DNA of 64,000 bases from Bacteroidales bacterium (lineage in GTDB: Bacteria > Bacteroidota > Bacteroidia > Bacteroidales > UBA932). The stretch covers positions 248,001 through 312,000 of the forward strand of contig JAFROX010000009.1 in NCBI GenBank assembly GCA_017429475.1, read 5' to 3'. The translations under genes and the position numbers were made by a program. The notes beneath the pieces are model-generated. The model was not told where the DNA came from, ran no database searches, and worked only from the letters and a program-made list of their open reading frames with translations. Shown here piece by piece: positions 8,431 through 17,068 of this stretch (within the stretch, counting starts at the first letter, position 1; each line of letters begins with the position of its first letter).

Positions 8431-9020
8431 GAAGCAAGTTCGCGGCGCAGGGCGTCTGCCGATTCGAACAGAATAGTCTTGAAACCAAGTTTCGAGGCGG
8501 CTGTGACATTGTCCGGATTGTCGTCCACGAACAGGCATTCTTCAGCCTTGAGGTCATAGCGTTCGAGCAGGATATTATATATCCTCTCGTCGGGTTTCAC
8601 TACTTTTTCTTCTCCGGAGATGACCATTCCGTCAAGAAGGTTGAAGACTGGATAGGATGACTGTACATAAGTACGGAACTTCTTGTCATTCCAGTTGCTC
8701 AGGCCGTAAACGGCGTGGCCTGTTTCCTTGAGTTCGCTGACAAGTGCGTACATTCCGGGAATCGCATCGCGCATCATACGCCACCACCCGGTGTCATAAA
8801 GTTCTATTTCGGCAGCCCACTGGGGATACTTACGCTGGAGCAGCACGACTTCCCTGCGGAATGAAGCGCCGGCATCCATCCTGGCATTCCATTCCGAAGT
8901 GCAGATGTTGTCTAAGAACCAGTCAGCCTTGCGCTTGCTGCCGAACACATCATCATAGAGATAATGAGGGTTCCAGTCTACAAGGACACCGCCGAAATCC
9001 AGGACTATGTTTTTGACCAT
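8421..9020 (-). CDS. HAD-superfamily sugar-phosphatase-like hydrolase (YihX type)
   Basis: A 199-residue haloacid dehalogenase family IA hydrolase. Motif I is VLDFGGVLVD with nucleophile Asp8; as in YihX (glucose-1-phosphatase), Gly stands where many HAD enzymes have the second Asp. Motif II is GLSNWN, motif III the Lys of VVKPDERIY, and motif IV FVDDNPDN. The alpha-helical cap lies at residues about 17-95. The substrate is probably a small sugar phosphate, but specificity is unknown. It is convergent with pdxB and divergent from the V-ATPase operon. Confidence 0.88.
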   Translation of the reverse strand: MVKNIVLDFGGVLVDWNPHYLYDDVFGSKRKADWFLDNICTSEWNARMDAGASFRREVVLLQRKYPQWAAEIELYDTGWWRMMRDAIPGMYALVSELKETGHAVYGLSNWNDKKFRTYVQSSYPVFNLLDGMVISGEEKVVKPDERIYNILLERYDLKAEECLFVDDNPDNVTAASKLGFKTILFESADALRRELASYL

Positions 9021-9037
9021 TTTTTACTATTTCTCAA

Positions 9038-9052
9038 GGCATGTCACATGCC
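9038..9052. promoter_or_regulatory. Perfect 7-1-7 palindrome upstream of the V-ATPase operon
   Basis: GGCATGT-C-ACATGCC is a perfect dyad in the divergent spacer, 18 bp in front of the HAD gene start and about 33 bp upstream of the -33 element of the ATPase promoter. No T-tract follows on either strand, so an operator for a dimeric regulator is more likely than a terminator. The regulator is unknown. Confidence 0.45.
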
Positions 9053-9084
9053 CCAAAAATCGCCGCAAAATTATCTTAAAACAA

Positions 9085-9115
9085 TTGATATCTGCAATTT
9101 TTTTAATTAGTTTTG
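9085..9115 (+). promoter_or_regulatory. Promoter of the V-type ATPase operon
   Basis: TTG at 9085-9087 and TAGTTTTG at 9108-9115 are separated by 20 bp, a good match to the Bacteroidetes -33/-7 arrangement. The -7 box overlaps the TTG at 9113 that opens the longest reading frame, which rules that TTG out as the start and favours the ATG at 9143. Confidence 0.7.
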
Positions 9116-9142
9116 CAAGGTATCATCCAAAATTTCGATAAA

Positions 9143-9757
9143 ATGCAGAATAAGTTGCAAGAATTGACCGATAAGCTTTATAACGAAGGTTTGTCCAAGG
9201 GTAAGCAGGAGGCCGAGCAGCTTCTGGCTGACGCTCAGGCCAAAGCGGCAAAAATAGTAGAGGCCGCCCAGGCCGAAGCCGAACAGATCGTAGGCAAGGC
9301 CCGCAAAGACGCTGAAGACCTGAAATCCAAGGTTTCATCCGATGTAAAGATGGCATCGACACAGTCCATCTCCGCCCTCAAGCAGCAGATTGAAAAGACT
9401 CTTATGGCCAAGGTGGTCGGCGGGGAAGTCAAGAGTGCCCTGCAGGACGCAACCTTCGTCAAGCCGCTCATCGAAACCGTCATCAAATCGTTCAATGCCG
9501 CCGACATCGCTCCTGCCGGTCTTGACGTAATACTTCCCGAAAGCATGAAAGAGAGTCTCGGCAAGGCCCTTCAGGCCGGCCTGGCCAGGGAGCTCAAGTC
9601 AGGAGTCGACGTAAGTTATGCAAAGAACATCTCAGGAGGGTTCAAGATCGCTCCCAAAGACGACGGATATTTCATCAGTTTCGCCGACGGCGACTTCGAG
9701 AAGATGTTCAGCGAATACCTCCGCCCCGCTGCGAAGAAGATCCTGTTCTCAGAATAA
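9143..9757 (+). CDS. atpE: V/A-type ATPase subunit E (peripheral stalk)
   Basis: Subunit E, part of the peripheral stalk that holds the catalytic A3B3 head to the membrane subunit I. The 204-residue protein has a long charged Ala/Glu/Lys coiled coil (residues about 5-95, with repeats such as EAEQLLADAQAKAAKI) and a globular C-terminus ending YISFADGDFEKMFSEYL. The ATG at 9143 is used because the promoter -7 box overlaps the upstream TTG. It is the first gene of the operon E-DUF2764-A-B-D-I-K, the order also known in Chlamydia and Borrelia. Confidence 0.9.
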   Translation: MQNKLQELTDKLYNEGLSKGKQEAEQLLADAQAKAAKIVEAAQAEAEQIVGKARKDAEDLKSKVSSDVKMASTQSISALKQQIEKTLMAKVVGGEVKSALQDATFVKPLIETVIKSFNAADIAPAGLDVILPESMKESLGKALQAGLARELKSGVDVSYAKNISGGFKIAPKDDGYFISFADGDFEKMFSEYLRPAAKKILFSE

Positions 9758-9763
9758 GCGCCG

Positions 9764-10330
9764 ATGAACAATTATCCCTATATAATTGCCAGCCTGCCGG
9801 ACTATGCCCTGGATTTCGAAAAGAAAGACTGCGACTACCGTTCGGTGAGGGATGACATTTATGAACTGTGCGAGCCTCTGGACCGCAGGATGATAGAATG
9901 GATGGAGCTGGGCTTCGACGACACCAACCTCACACCCCATTTCTATCGCACCTGCCGCAAATGCAAGAACGACTTCATCCGGGAATACTTCGATTTCGAC
10001 CATAAGGTCCGCACTGAAAAAGTCGCCTTCCTCAAGAAGGAGGAGACCGGAGAATACTTCGACGAGAAAGCCGCGCTGCTCAAGGTATTCGCAAACAAGA
10101 ATATCCTGGAGAGGGAGCGGGAACTGGATATGCTGATGTGGAACAAGATTTCCGACATAGTCGTATTCGACGTGCTCGATTTCAACATCATCCTCGCATT
10201 CCTGGCCAAGGCAAACATCATAGCCCGCTGGAACAAGCTTGACCGCGCTTCAGGCGAGAAGCTGTTCCGTCAGTTCGTCCAGGAAGTCAACGACACGTAC
10301 AACACATCGAAAAACAAAAACAATATATGA
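9764..10330 (+). CDS. DUF2764 protein of the V-ATPase operon (candidate central-stalk/C-like subunit)
   Basis: A 188-residue soluble protein of DUF2764, a family found almost only between subunits E and A in V-type ATPase operons of Bacteroidota, chlamydiae and spirochaetes. It is rich in acidic and aromatic residues (YYIIASLPDY-type start, DDIYELCEPLDRRMIEWM) and predicted largely helical. Because these operons have no recognisable subunit C, and because DUF2764 is strictly linked to them, it is a candidate for the missing C (d) socket subunit; this is inference. Its stop overlaps the atpA start (ATGA at 10327-10330). Confidence 0.85.
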   Translation: MNNYPYIIASLPDYALDFEKKDCDYRSVRDDIYELCEPLDRRMIEWMELGFDDTNLTPHFYRTCRKCKNDFIREYFDFDHKVRTEKVAFLKKEETGEYFDEKAALLKVFANKNILERERELDMLMWNKISDIVVFDVLDFNIILAFLAKANIIARWNKLDRASGEKLFRQFVQEVNDTYNTSKNKNNI

Positions 10331-12084
10331 AAAAAACAACAGGTATAGTTACCGGCATCATCTCGAACCTCGTCACCGTAGAGTATGACGGGCATGTAGC
10401 GGAGAACGAAATCTGCTACATCGATCTCGGTGGTGTCAAGCTGATGGCTGAAGTCATCAAGGTAACCGGCAAGAACGCCTTCGTGCAAGTCTTCGAAAGC
10501 ACCCGCGGCCTTCGTCAGGGCAACAGCGTGGAGTTCGAAGGCCACATGTTGGAAGCCACCCTCGGTCCAGGCCTGCTCTCAAGCAGCTACGACGGCTTGC
10601 AGAATAACCTGGAGACCATGGAAGACGTCTTCCTCAAGAGAGGAGAATACACTTCTCCCCTCGACCACTCCAAGATATGGGAGTTCACCCCTATAGCTCA
10701 GGCCGGCGACAAAGTGTATGCCGCCGACTGGCTCGGAGAGGTAAAGGAAGGATGGCTGCCTCATAAAATCATGGTTCCTTTCTCTTTCAAGGGAGAATTT
10801 ACGGTCAAGAGCGTGGCTCCTGCGGGAGAATATAAGATTGACGACACCATTGCCGTCCTCATCAACGGAGATGGCGAGGAAGTGAAAGTCACTATGGTCC
10901 AGAAATGGCCTGTCAAGGTGGCTATTGGCGGATATGTCGAGAAACCCCGTCCCTACCGCATCATGGAGACAGGCGTGCGCACCATCGACACCCTCAACCC
11001 CATAGCTGAAGGCGGAACAGGCTTCATCCCCGGCCCCTTCGGCTGCGGCAAGACCGTGCTCCAGCACGCAATCGCCAAGCAGGGAGACGCGGAGGTTATC
11101 GTCATGGCCGCCTGCGGTGAGCGTGCCAACGAGGTTGTGGAAATCTTCAAGGAATTCCCCGAACTGGTTGACCCGCACACAGGACGAATGCTGATGGAGC
11201 GTACCGCCATCATCTGCAACACTTCTAACATGCCCGTCGCCGCACGTGAGGCATCCGTCTACACTGCGATGACCATCTGCGAATACTACCGCGCAATGGG
11301 AATGAAGGTTCTGCTGCTGGCCGACTCTACTTCCCGCTGGGCCCAGGCCCTCAGGGAGATGTCCAACCGTATGGAGGAACTCCCAGGTGCCGACGCATTC
11401 CCTGTCGACCTGTCTGCCATCATCTCAAACTTCTACGCCCGCGCCGGCATCGTTAACCTGCGCAACGGCAAGACCGGTTCGGTCACCTTCATCGGAACCG
11501 TATCCCCTGCCGGCGGTAACCTCAAGGAGCCTGTGACCGAATCCACCAAGAAGGCAGCAAGGTGCTTCTACGCACTCGCCCAGGCCCGTGCCGACAGCAA
11601 GCGCTACCCTGCCGTAGACCCGCTGGATTCATACTCCAAATATCTTGAATACCCCGAGATCGTGGACTACCTCAACGAGAGGGTCGACCCTCATTGGGTC
11701 GAGAACGTCTTCAAGGCCAAGAACATTGTCCGCCGCGGAAAAGAGATGTCCGAACAGATCAACATCCTTGGTGACGACGGCGTGCCCATCAGTTATCACG
11801 AGGCGTTCTGGAAATCAGAACTCATCGACTTCGTGATCCTCCAGCAGGATGCATTCGACAAGATTGACTGCGTAACCCCCATGGACCGTCAGGAGTTTAT
11901 GCTCAAGGAAGTGCTGAACATCTGCGACATGGAGTTCAATTTCGACAATTTCGAGGACTGCCGCAACTTCTACAAGGAGCTCATCAATGCATTCAAGCAG
12001 ATGAACTATTCCGAATACAAGAGCGATCAGTTCTACAAATATTTTGAACAGGTTAAAAACATCATAGGCAATGGCAACAACTAA
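10327..12084 (+). CDS. atpA: V/A-type ATPase catalytic subunit A
   Basis: Catalytic subunit of the A3B3 head. 585 residues, the normal length. The P-loop is GPFGCGKT with Lys at residue 242, followed by ACGERANEV carrying the catalytic Glu and the Walker B region MKVLLLADSTSRWAQALREM. The non-homologous insert typical of subunit A (residues about 110-200, with WEFTPIAQAGDKVYAADWLG) is present. It overlaps DUF2764 by 4 bp and atpB by 14 bp. The enzyme may hydrolyse or make ATP; the proteolipid residues suggest sodium coupling. Confidence 0.97.
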   Translation: MKKTTGIVTGIISNLVTVEYDGHVAENEICYIDLGGVKLMAEVIKVTGKNAFVQVFESTRGLRQGNSVEFEGHMLEATLGPGLLSSSYDGLQNNLETMEDVFLKRGEYTSPLDHSKIWEFTPIAQAGDKVYAADWLGEVKEGWLPHKIMVPFSFKGEFTVKSVAPAGEYKIDDTIAVLINGDGEEVKVTMVQKWPVKVAIGGYVEKPRPYRIMETGVRTIDTLNPIAEGGTGFIPGPFGCGKTVLQHAIAKQGDAEVIVMAACGERANEVVEIFKEFPELVDPHTGRMLMERTAIICNTSNMPVAAREASVYTAMTICEYYRAMGMKVLLLADSTSRWAQALREMSNRMEELPGADAFPVDLSAIISNFYARAGIVNLRNGKTGSVTFIGTVSPAGGNLKEPVTESTKKAARCFYALAQARADSKRYPAVDPLDSYSKYLEYPEIVDYLNERVDPHWVENVFKAKNIVRRGKEMSEQINILGDDGVPISYHEAFWKSELIDFVILQQDAFDKIDCVTPMDRQEFMLKEVLNICDMEFNFDNFEDCRNFYKELINAFKQMNYSEYKSDQFYKYFEQVKNIIGNGNN

Positions 12085-13399
12085 CCCATACAGGAGAATT
12101 TACACGCAGCTTGAAGCTATCACGAAAGCTACGGTTACCCTCAAGGCCAGCGGTGTCAGCAACGACGAGCTAGCTACAGTTGCCGGCCGTGCAGCCCAGG
12201 TCGTAAAGATCAAGGGCGACCTCATAACCCTTCAGGTATTCGCAGGTACGGAAGGCATTCCTACCAACGCGGAAGTAGTATTCCAGGGTGAACCCCCGAC
12301 ACTGAATGTCAGCGACGAACTTGCAGGACGTTTCTTCAACGCATATGGCGAGCCCATCGACGACGGCCCCGCCGTTGAGGGAGAACGCCGTCAGATCGGC
12401 GGTCCGTCAGTGAACCCCTACAAGAGGGAGCAGCCCAGCCAGTTGATTCCGACAGGTATTGCAGGCATCGACCTCAACAACACGCTTGTGTCAGGACAGA
12501 AGATTCCGTTCTTCGCCGACCCTGACCAGCCATACAACCAGGTTATGGCACAGGTGGCCCTCCGCGCCGACGTCGACAAGATCATCCTCGGCGGAATGGG
12601 CCTCAGCAACGACGACTACCTCTATTTCCGTCAGGCATTCGAGAATGCAGGAGCCCTCAACAGGATCGTCTGCTTCGTCAACACGACCGACGAACCCCCG
12701 GTAGAGCGTCTGCTGGTTCCCGACATGGCACTTACGGCAGCCGAGTATTTCGCTGTCGACAAGAATGAGAAAGTGCTCGTGCTCCTCACCGACATGACCC
12801 TTTACGCCGACGCCCTCAGTATCGTGTCGAACCGTATGGACCAGATTCCTTCGAAGGACTCTATGCCCGGCTCTCTGTACTCAGACCTTGCAAAGATCTA
12901 CGAGAAGGCTGTGCAACTGCCCAGCGGCGGTTCAATCACCATCATTGCGGTTACGACCCTGAATGACGGAGACATCACCCACGCCATCCCTGACAACACC
13001 GGTTATATCACCGAGGGCCAGCTGTTCCTGCGCACGGACACTGACACCGGAAAGGTCATCGTCGACCCGTTCCGCAGCCTGTCACGTCTGAAACAGCTTG
13101 TGATCAACAAGCAGACCCGCGAGGACCACAGCCAGGTGATGAACACCGCAGTACGTCTTTATGCAGACGCATCCAACGCGAAGACTAAACTCGAGAACGG
13201 TTTTGACCTGAGCGACTACGACCTGCGCTGCCTGGACTATGCCAAGGAGTATTCCAACAGGCTCCTGGCCATCGACGTCAACATCTCAATCACAGAGATG
13301 CTCGACACCGGATGGGAACTGTTCTCGAAATATTTCACCAAGGCCGAAACCGGTCTTCGTGACTCACTCATAGAGAAATACTGGAAAGATAATAAGTAG
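12071..13399 (+). CDS. atpB: V/A-type ATPase regulatory subunit B
   Basis: Non-catalytic nucleotide-binding partner of subunit A. 442 residues. As expected for subunit B the P-loop is degenerate (SGQKIPFFADPDQPYN region in place of GxxxxGKT), while LVLLTDMTLYADALSIVSNRMDQIPSKDSMPGSLYSDLAKIYEKA shape the Walker B/interface region, of which DMTLYADAL is characteristic. The 14-bp overlap with atpA suggests coupled translation giving equal amounts of both subunits. Confidence 0.96.
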   Translation: MATTNPYRRIYTQLEAITKATVTLKASGVSNDELATVAGRAAQVVKIKGDLITLQVFAGTEGIPTNAEVVFQGEPPTLNVSDELAGRFFNAYGEPIDDGPAVEGERRQIGGPSVNPYKREQPSQLIPTGIAGIDLNNTLVSGQKIPFFADPDQPYNQVMAQVALRADVDKIILGGMGLSNDDYLYFRQAFENAGALNRIVCFVNTTDEPPVERLLVPDMALTAAEYFAVDKNEKVLVLLTDMTLYADALSIVSNRMDQIPSKDSMPGSLYSDLAKIYEKAVQLPSGGSITIIAVTTLNDGDITHAIPDNTGYITEGQLFLRTDTDTGKVIVDPFRSLSRLKQLVINKQTREDHSQVMNTAVRLYADASNAKTKLENGFDLSDYDLRCLDYAKEYSNRLLAIDVNISITEMLDTGWELFSKYFTKAETGLRDSLIEKYWKDNK

Positions 13400-13404
13400 C
13401 ATCA

Positions 13405-14016
13405 ATGGCCATAAAATTCCAATTCAACAAGACTTCGATGAACGAGCTCAACAAGCAGTTGAAGGTTCGTCTGCGGGCCTTGCCTACCCTCAAGAACAAG
13501 GAATCTGCCCTGAGGGTTATGGCAAAGCTGGCGAAGGACCGTTCGCAGCAACTTCAGGAAGAATTGGAAGAGGCTTTGCAAAGCTATAGTTATATGTCCG
13601 GGTTGTGGAACGAATTCGAACCCAACCTGATCAGCGTCGACGACGTCATCCTTGAAACCGTGAAAGTTGCCGGAATCAAGACTCCGGAGCTCAAAGAGGT
13701 CATTTACAGTGTCAAGCCTTTCAACACTTTCTCAAAGCCGATGTGGTATACGGAGGGTGTGGAAATACTCAAGAGGCTTGCACAGCTGGGCATCGAGAGC
13801 GAGGTCTGCATCGAAAAGGCTCGCATCCTCGATTTCCAGCGCAAGAAAACGACCCAGAAGGTGAACCTGTACGAAAAGGTTCAGATTCCCGGATACAAGG
13901 AAGCCATCAGAAAGATCAAGAGATATATGGAGGATGAGGAAAACCTTTCCAAGGCTTCCCAGAAGATCGTCAAGAGCCGTCACCAGATAGAAGAAGAGGA
14001 GGAGAAAGAACAATGA
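13405..14016 (+). CDS. atpD: V/A-type ATPase subunit D (rotor axle)
   Basis: Central rotor shaft, analogous to gamma in F-ATPases. The 203-residue protein has long N- and C-terminal helices forming a coiled coil (residues about 10-70 and 135-200) around a short central hairpin; the N-terminus FQFNKTSMNELNKQLKVR and the charged tail HQIEEEEEKEQ fit the family. It starts 5 bp after atpB and its stop overlaps the start of the subunit I gene (ATGA at 14013-14016). Confidence 0.93.
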   Translation: MAIKFQFNKTSMNELNKQLKVRLRALPTLKNKESALRVMAKLAKDRSQQLQEELEEALQSYSYMSGLWNEFEPNLISVDDVILETVKVAGIKTPELKEVIYSVKPFNTFSKPMWYTEGVEILKRLAQLGIESEVCIEKARILDFQRKKTTQKVNLYEKVQIPGYKEAIRKIKRYMEDEENLSKASQKIVKSRHQIEEEEEKEQ

Positions 14017-15836
14017 TCACACAAATGACAAAATACTCCATCATCCTCATGAGCGGGGAGGTGGACAGTTTCCTCTCCGACCTTCAGAATCTGGGACTGG
14101 TGGACGTCACACGCAAGCAGAAACCCTTTGACAAGGATTCTGGAGACAAGTTCGTCCAAATACAGCAGTATAACAAGATTTGCAAGGCCCTGAAGGGTTA
14201 CGCGGATCCGGAAGGAAATGTTCCGGCCGCATCCCTGGCTTCCGCAGCCGAAGTACTTCGAAGTGCTGAAAGCAAGCTCGAAGAGATAAAGGAGCTGGAG
14301 GTATCCCTCAAGGACTGCCGCACCCTGGCGAAGCGTGCAGCAGTGTGGGGTGAATTCAACAGCGCAGACATCGACCGTCTGGACAAGCTCGGGTTCATTC
14401 CCCGCTTCTATCATCTCAAGAACAAGAAATTTGACGAAAGCCTGCTCGCCGAATATCCCTGCGAGGTTATCGCGAGCGACGACGATTCCGTATATCTGAT
14501 AGCCCTCCAGACAAAGGGTGAAACATTTGATTTCCCCTATTCGGAATGCGATTTTCCGGCAAAGTCTGCCAAAGCCTACGAGGATGAGGCCAAAGGGCTT
14601 GAGAAGAACATAGAAGAGGCAAGACAGGAGTTGGCTGCTCTTGCTGCCTGCACTCCTATGCTGGAAGACGAACAGCAGAAGCTCGCCGAACAACTCGACC
14701 TTTATTTTGCATCCAATTCCACCAGGAAGGAAGCCGAAGACGTCCTGTCAATAATCGAGGGATTCGCTCCTACTGATGCTGACGAGACCGTGAAGGCTTT
14801 TCTGGACGAGGCGCCGGTAGTATATCTTTCCGGCAGGGCGAAGGTCGAAGACAACCCTCCCATCAAACTTCGCAACAACAAGTTCGCGAAGATGTTCGAG
14901 GTGCTCACCGGAATGTACGGAATGCCTGACTACAACGAGTTCGACCCCACCCCTATCCTCGGTCCGTTCTTCATGCTATTCTTCGCGATGTGCATGGGCG
15001 ATGCTGGATATGGCATCCTGCTGATACTCATCGGCATCCTGCTCGGACGCTCGAAGATGGGCATGGCCAAGCTCGGTCCGCTGGTCACCACCCTGGGCGT
15101 TGCCACGCTGATCATAGGTTTCTTCCTCGGCACGTTCTTCGGCATCAGCCTCTACGATGCCGCCTGGTTCCCGGAGCCACTGAAGAAATTCATATTCCAC
15201 GGCAAGATAATGGGCTACGACACGCAGATGGTGCTCGCACTGGGCATCGGTGTGTTCCACATAATCCTGGCAATGATCATCAAGGGAATAGTCTATACCC
15301 AGGCCTACGGCTTCAGACAGGCCGTCAGCACCTGGGGATGGGTACTCCTGATCATCGGAGGAATAGTCATCGCCGCCCTGTCGCTTCTCAAGGTGATGCC
15401 TTCTGAAGTCACCAAGTGGGCGGTAATCGTCGTAGGCGTCATTTCCGCGCTCGGAATATTCATCTTCAACACGCCCGGCAGGAATCCCCTCCTCAATGTG
15501 GGAGCGGGCCTGTGGGACACCTACAACAAGGTTACCGGAATACTCGGCGACGTGCTCAGCTACATCCGTCTCTATGCCCTCGGCCTCGCCGGCGGCATGC
15601 TCGGAGGTGCGTTCAACGACCTTGGAATGATGGCGTTCAACGGAATGCCCATTCCCGGAGTCAATTACCTCGTACTGATCCTGATCCTCGTGATAGGCCA
15701 CGCACTGAACCTGGCGATGTCCTGTCTGGGAGCATTCGTACACCCCTTGCGTCTGACTTTCGTGGAATACTTCAAGAATTCCGGCTACGAGGGCAAGGGA
15801 AAATTATACAAACCATTGGCAGTAAAAAAACAATAA
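14013..15836 (+). CDS. atpI: V/A-type ATPase membrane subunit I (stator)
   Basis: Subunit I (a) forms the ion half-channels and the lower stator anchor. Of 607 residues, about 1-305 are cytosolic with a predicted coiled coil around 85-105 and 190-235. The rest holds about eight membrane spans beginning with GPFFMLFFAMCMGDAGYGIL. The conserved channel arginine is probably the one in LSYIRLYALGLAGG, facing the proteolipid glutamate. The gene lies between atpD and atpK with a 19-bp gap to the latter. Confidence 0.94.
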   Translation: MITQMTKYSIILMSGEVDSFLSDLQNLGLVDVTRKQKPFDKDSGDKFVQIQQYNKICKALKGYADPEGNVPAASLASAAEVLRSAESKLEEIKELEVSLKDCRTLAKRAAVWGEFNSADIDRLDKLGFIPRFYHLKNKKFDESLLAEYPCEVIASDDDSVYLIALQTKGETFDFPYSECDFPAKSAKAYEDEAKGLEKNIEEARQELAALAACTPMLEDEQQKLAEQLDLYFASNSTRKEAEDVLSIIEGFAPTDADETVKAFLDEAPVVYLSGRAKVEDNPPIKLRNNKFAKMFEVLTGMYGMPDYNEFDPTPILGPFFMLFFAMCMGDAGYGILLILIGILLGRSKMGMAKLGPLVTTLGVATLIIGFFLGTFFGISLYDAAWFPEPLKKFIFHGKIMGYDTQMVLALGIGVFHIILAMIIKGIVYTQAYGFRQAVSTWGWVLLIIGGIVIAALSLLKVMPSEVTKWAVIVVGVISALGIFIFNTPGRNPLLNVGAGLWDTYNKVTGILGDVLSYIRLYALGLAGGMLGGAFNDLGMMAFNGMPIPGVNYLVLILILVIGHALNLAMSCLGAFVHPLRLTFVEYFKNSGYEGKGKLYKPLAVKKQ

Positions 15837-15852
15837 CATATTAAATCATTAA

Positions 15853-16278
<426 letters not shown>

Positions 16279-16284
16279 GGCTGA

Positions 16285-16875
16285 ATGCCGAAGATATATA
16301 TCATAGGAGGATGTAACGGAGCAGGGAAAACCACTGCCTCGTATACCATTCTCCCTGATATGTTCAACTGCCACGATTTTGTCAATTCCGACGAAATCGC
16401 GATGAGGCTCTCTCCCGACAACCCGGAGTCTGCAGCCATCAGGGCGAGCAGGATCATGCTTGAGCGGATGCACGAGCTGATAGAGCAAGGCGCTGATTTC
16501 GGAATAGAGACGACGCTGGCAACCAGGACGCTGATAAAAATCATAAAGGAAGCCCAGATGAGCGGTTATGTTGTGACCCTCATCTTCTTCTGGCTGAATG
16601 TTCCTGAGCTTGCCCTGCAAAGGGTCAAACTCAGGGTCGCGTCCGGTGGCCACAACGTTCCGGAAAGGACAATCCTGAGAAGGTACCATATGGGAATAAC
16701 AAACCTGTTCGAGTTGTACATCCCCGCTGTGGATTACTGGATGATCGTGGATAATTCCAACACGCCGAGTGCAATGATTGCCGAAGGCGGTAAAGACGTA
16801 AGTACTAAACTTCACAACAAAACCATTTACAATCTGCTTATCAACTATGAGCGAACAAGAAACGAGACAGCTTAG
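16285..16875 (+). CDS. Zeta-toxin-like P-loop kinase
   Basis: A 196-residue P-loop protein of the zeta toxin/AAA_33 group. Walker A is IGGCNGAGKTT (residues about 7-17), followed by FVNSDEIA and a GIETTLATRT strand, the usual zeta arrangement in which the Asp/Glu residues bind substrate, then the basic RRYHMGITNLFELY segment. Zeta toxins phosphorylate UDP-N-acetylglucosamine; many chromosomal relatives have unknown small-molecule substrates. It starts 6 bp after atpK, so it is probably co-transcribed with the ATPase, and its end overlaps a 54-codon gene by 29 bp. Toxin, or housekeeping kinase, cannot be decided from sequence. Confidence 0.82.
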   Translation: MPKIYIIGGCNGAGKTTASYTILPDMFNCHDFVNSDEIAMRLSPDNPESAAIRASRIMLERMHELIEQGADFGIETTLATRTLIKIIKEAQMSGYVVTLIFFWLNVPELALQRVKLRVASGGHNVPERTILRRYHMGITNLFELYIPAVDYWMIVDNSNTPSAMIAEGGKDVSTKLHNKTIYNLLINYERTRNETA

Positions 16876-17011
16876 AGAGAACCTTCTCAAAGGGCTGGAT
16901 ATCACGTTCGACAAACTGGTCGAGCAGAAAAAGCGGAAAAACGAACCTCTCGCTTTCTCGAACAAAGGAAACGTGGTACAGGTAGATGCGAGTAAACTGG
17001 AAAACAAGTAA
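16847..17011 (+). CDS. Small partner protein (54 aa) of the zeta-like kinase
   Basis: The ATG at 16847 opens a 54-codon frame ending in TAA at 17009-17011, in a different frame from the kinase gene and overlapping its last 29 bp. The product is very charged: an N-terminal helix with ENLLKGLDITFDKLVEQKKR, then PLAFSNKGNVVQVDASKLE, which looks like a short beta hairpin. Zeta-like kinases of this size are often paired with proteins of 50-70 residues having the same GL-x5-KLVExKK and VxxxxGKVVxV pattern, so it may be the antitoxin or a regulatory partner. An intrinsic terminator follows at once, marking the end of the unit. Confidence 0.72.
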   Translation: MSEQETRQLRENLLKGLDITFDKLVEQKKRKNEPLAFSNKGNVVQVDASKLENK

Positions 17012-17026
17012 AACTCTGCCAACCGG

Positions 17027-17055
17027 AAAGGACTGACCCAAGAGTCAGCCCTTTT
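17027..17055 (+). terminator. Intrinsic terminator after the ATPase-kinase unit
   Basis: The arms AAAGGACTGAC (17027-17037) and GTCAGCCCTTT (17044-17054) pair over 11 positions with one mismatch around a 6-nt loop, followed by T residues. It lies between the small partner gene and tldD, 14 bp before the tldD ATG. Confidence 0.7.
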
Positions 17056-17068
17056 CAGTATCGATAGG

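Noticed and set aside
12418-12500. Possible broken P-loop in atpB as a sign of damage
   Set aside because: Subunit B of V/A-type ATPases normally has a degenerate, non-catalytic P-loop.
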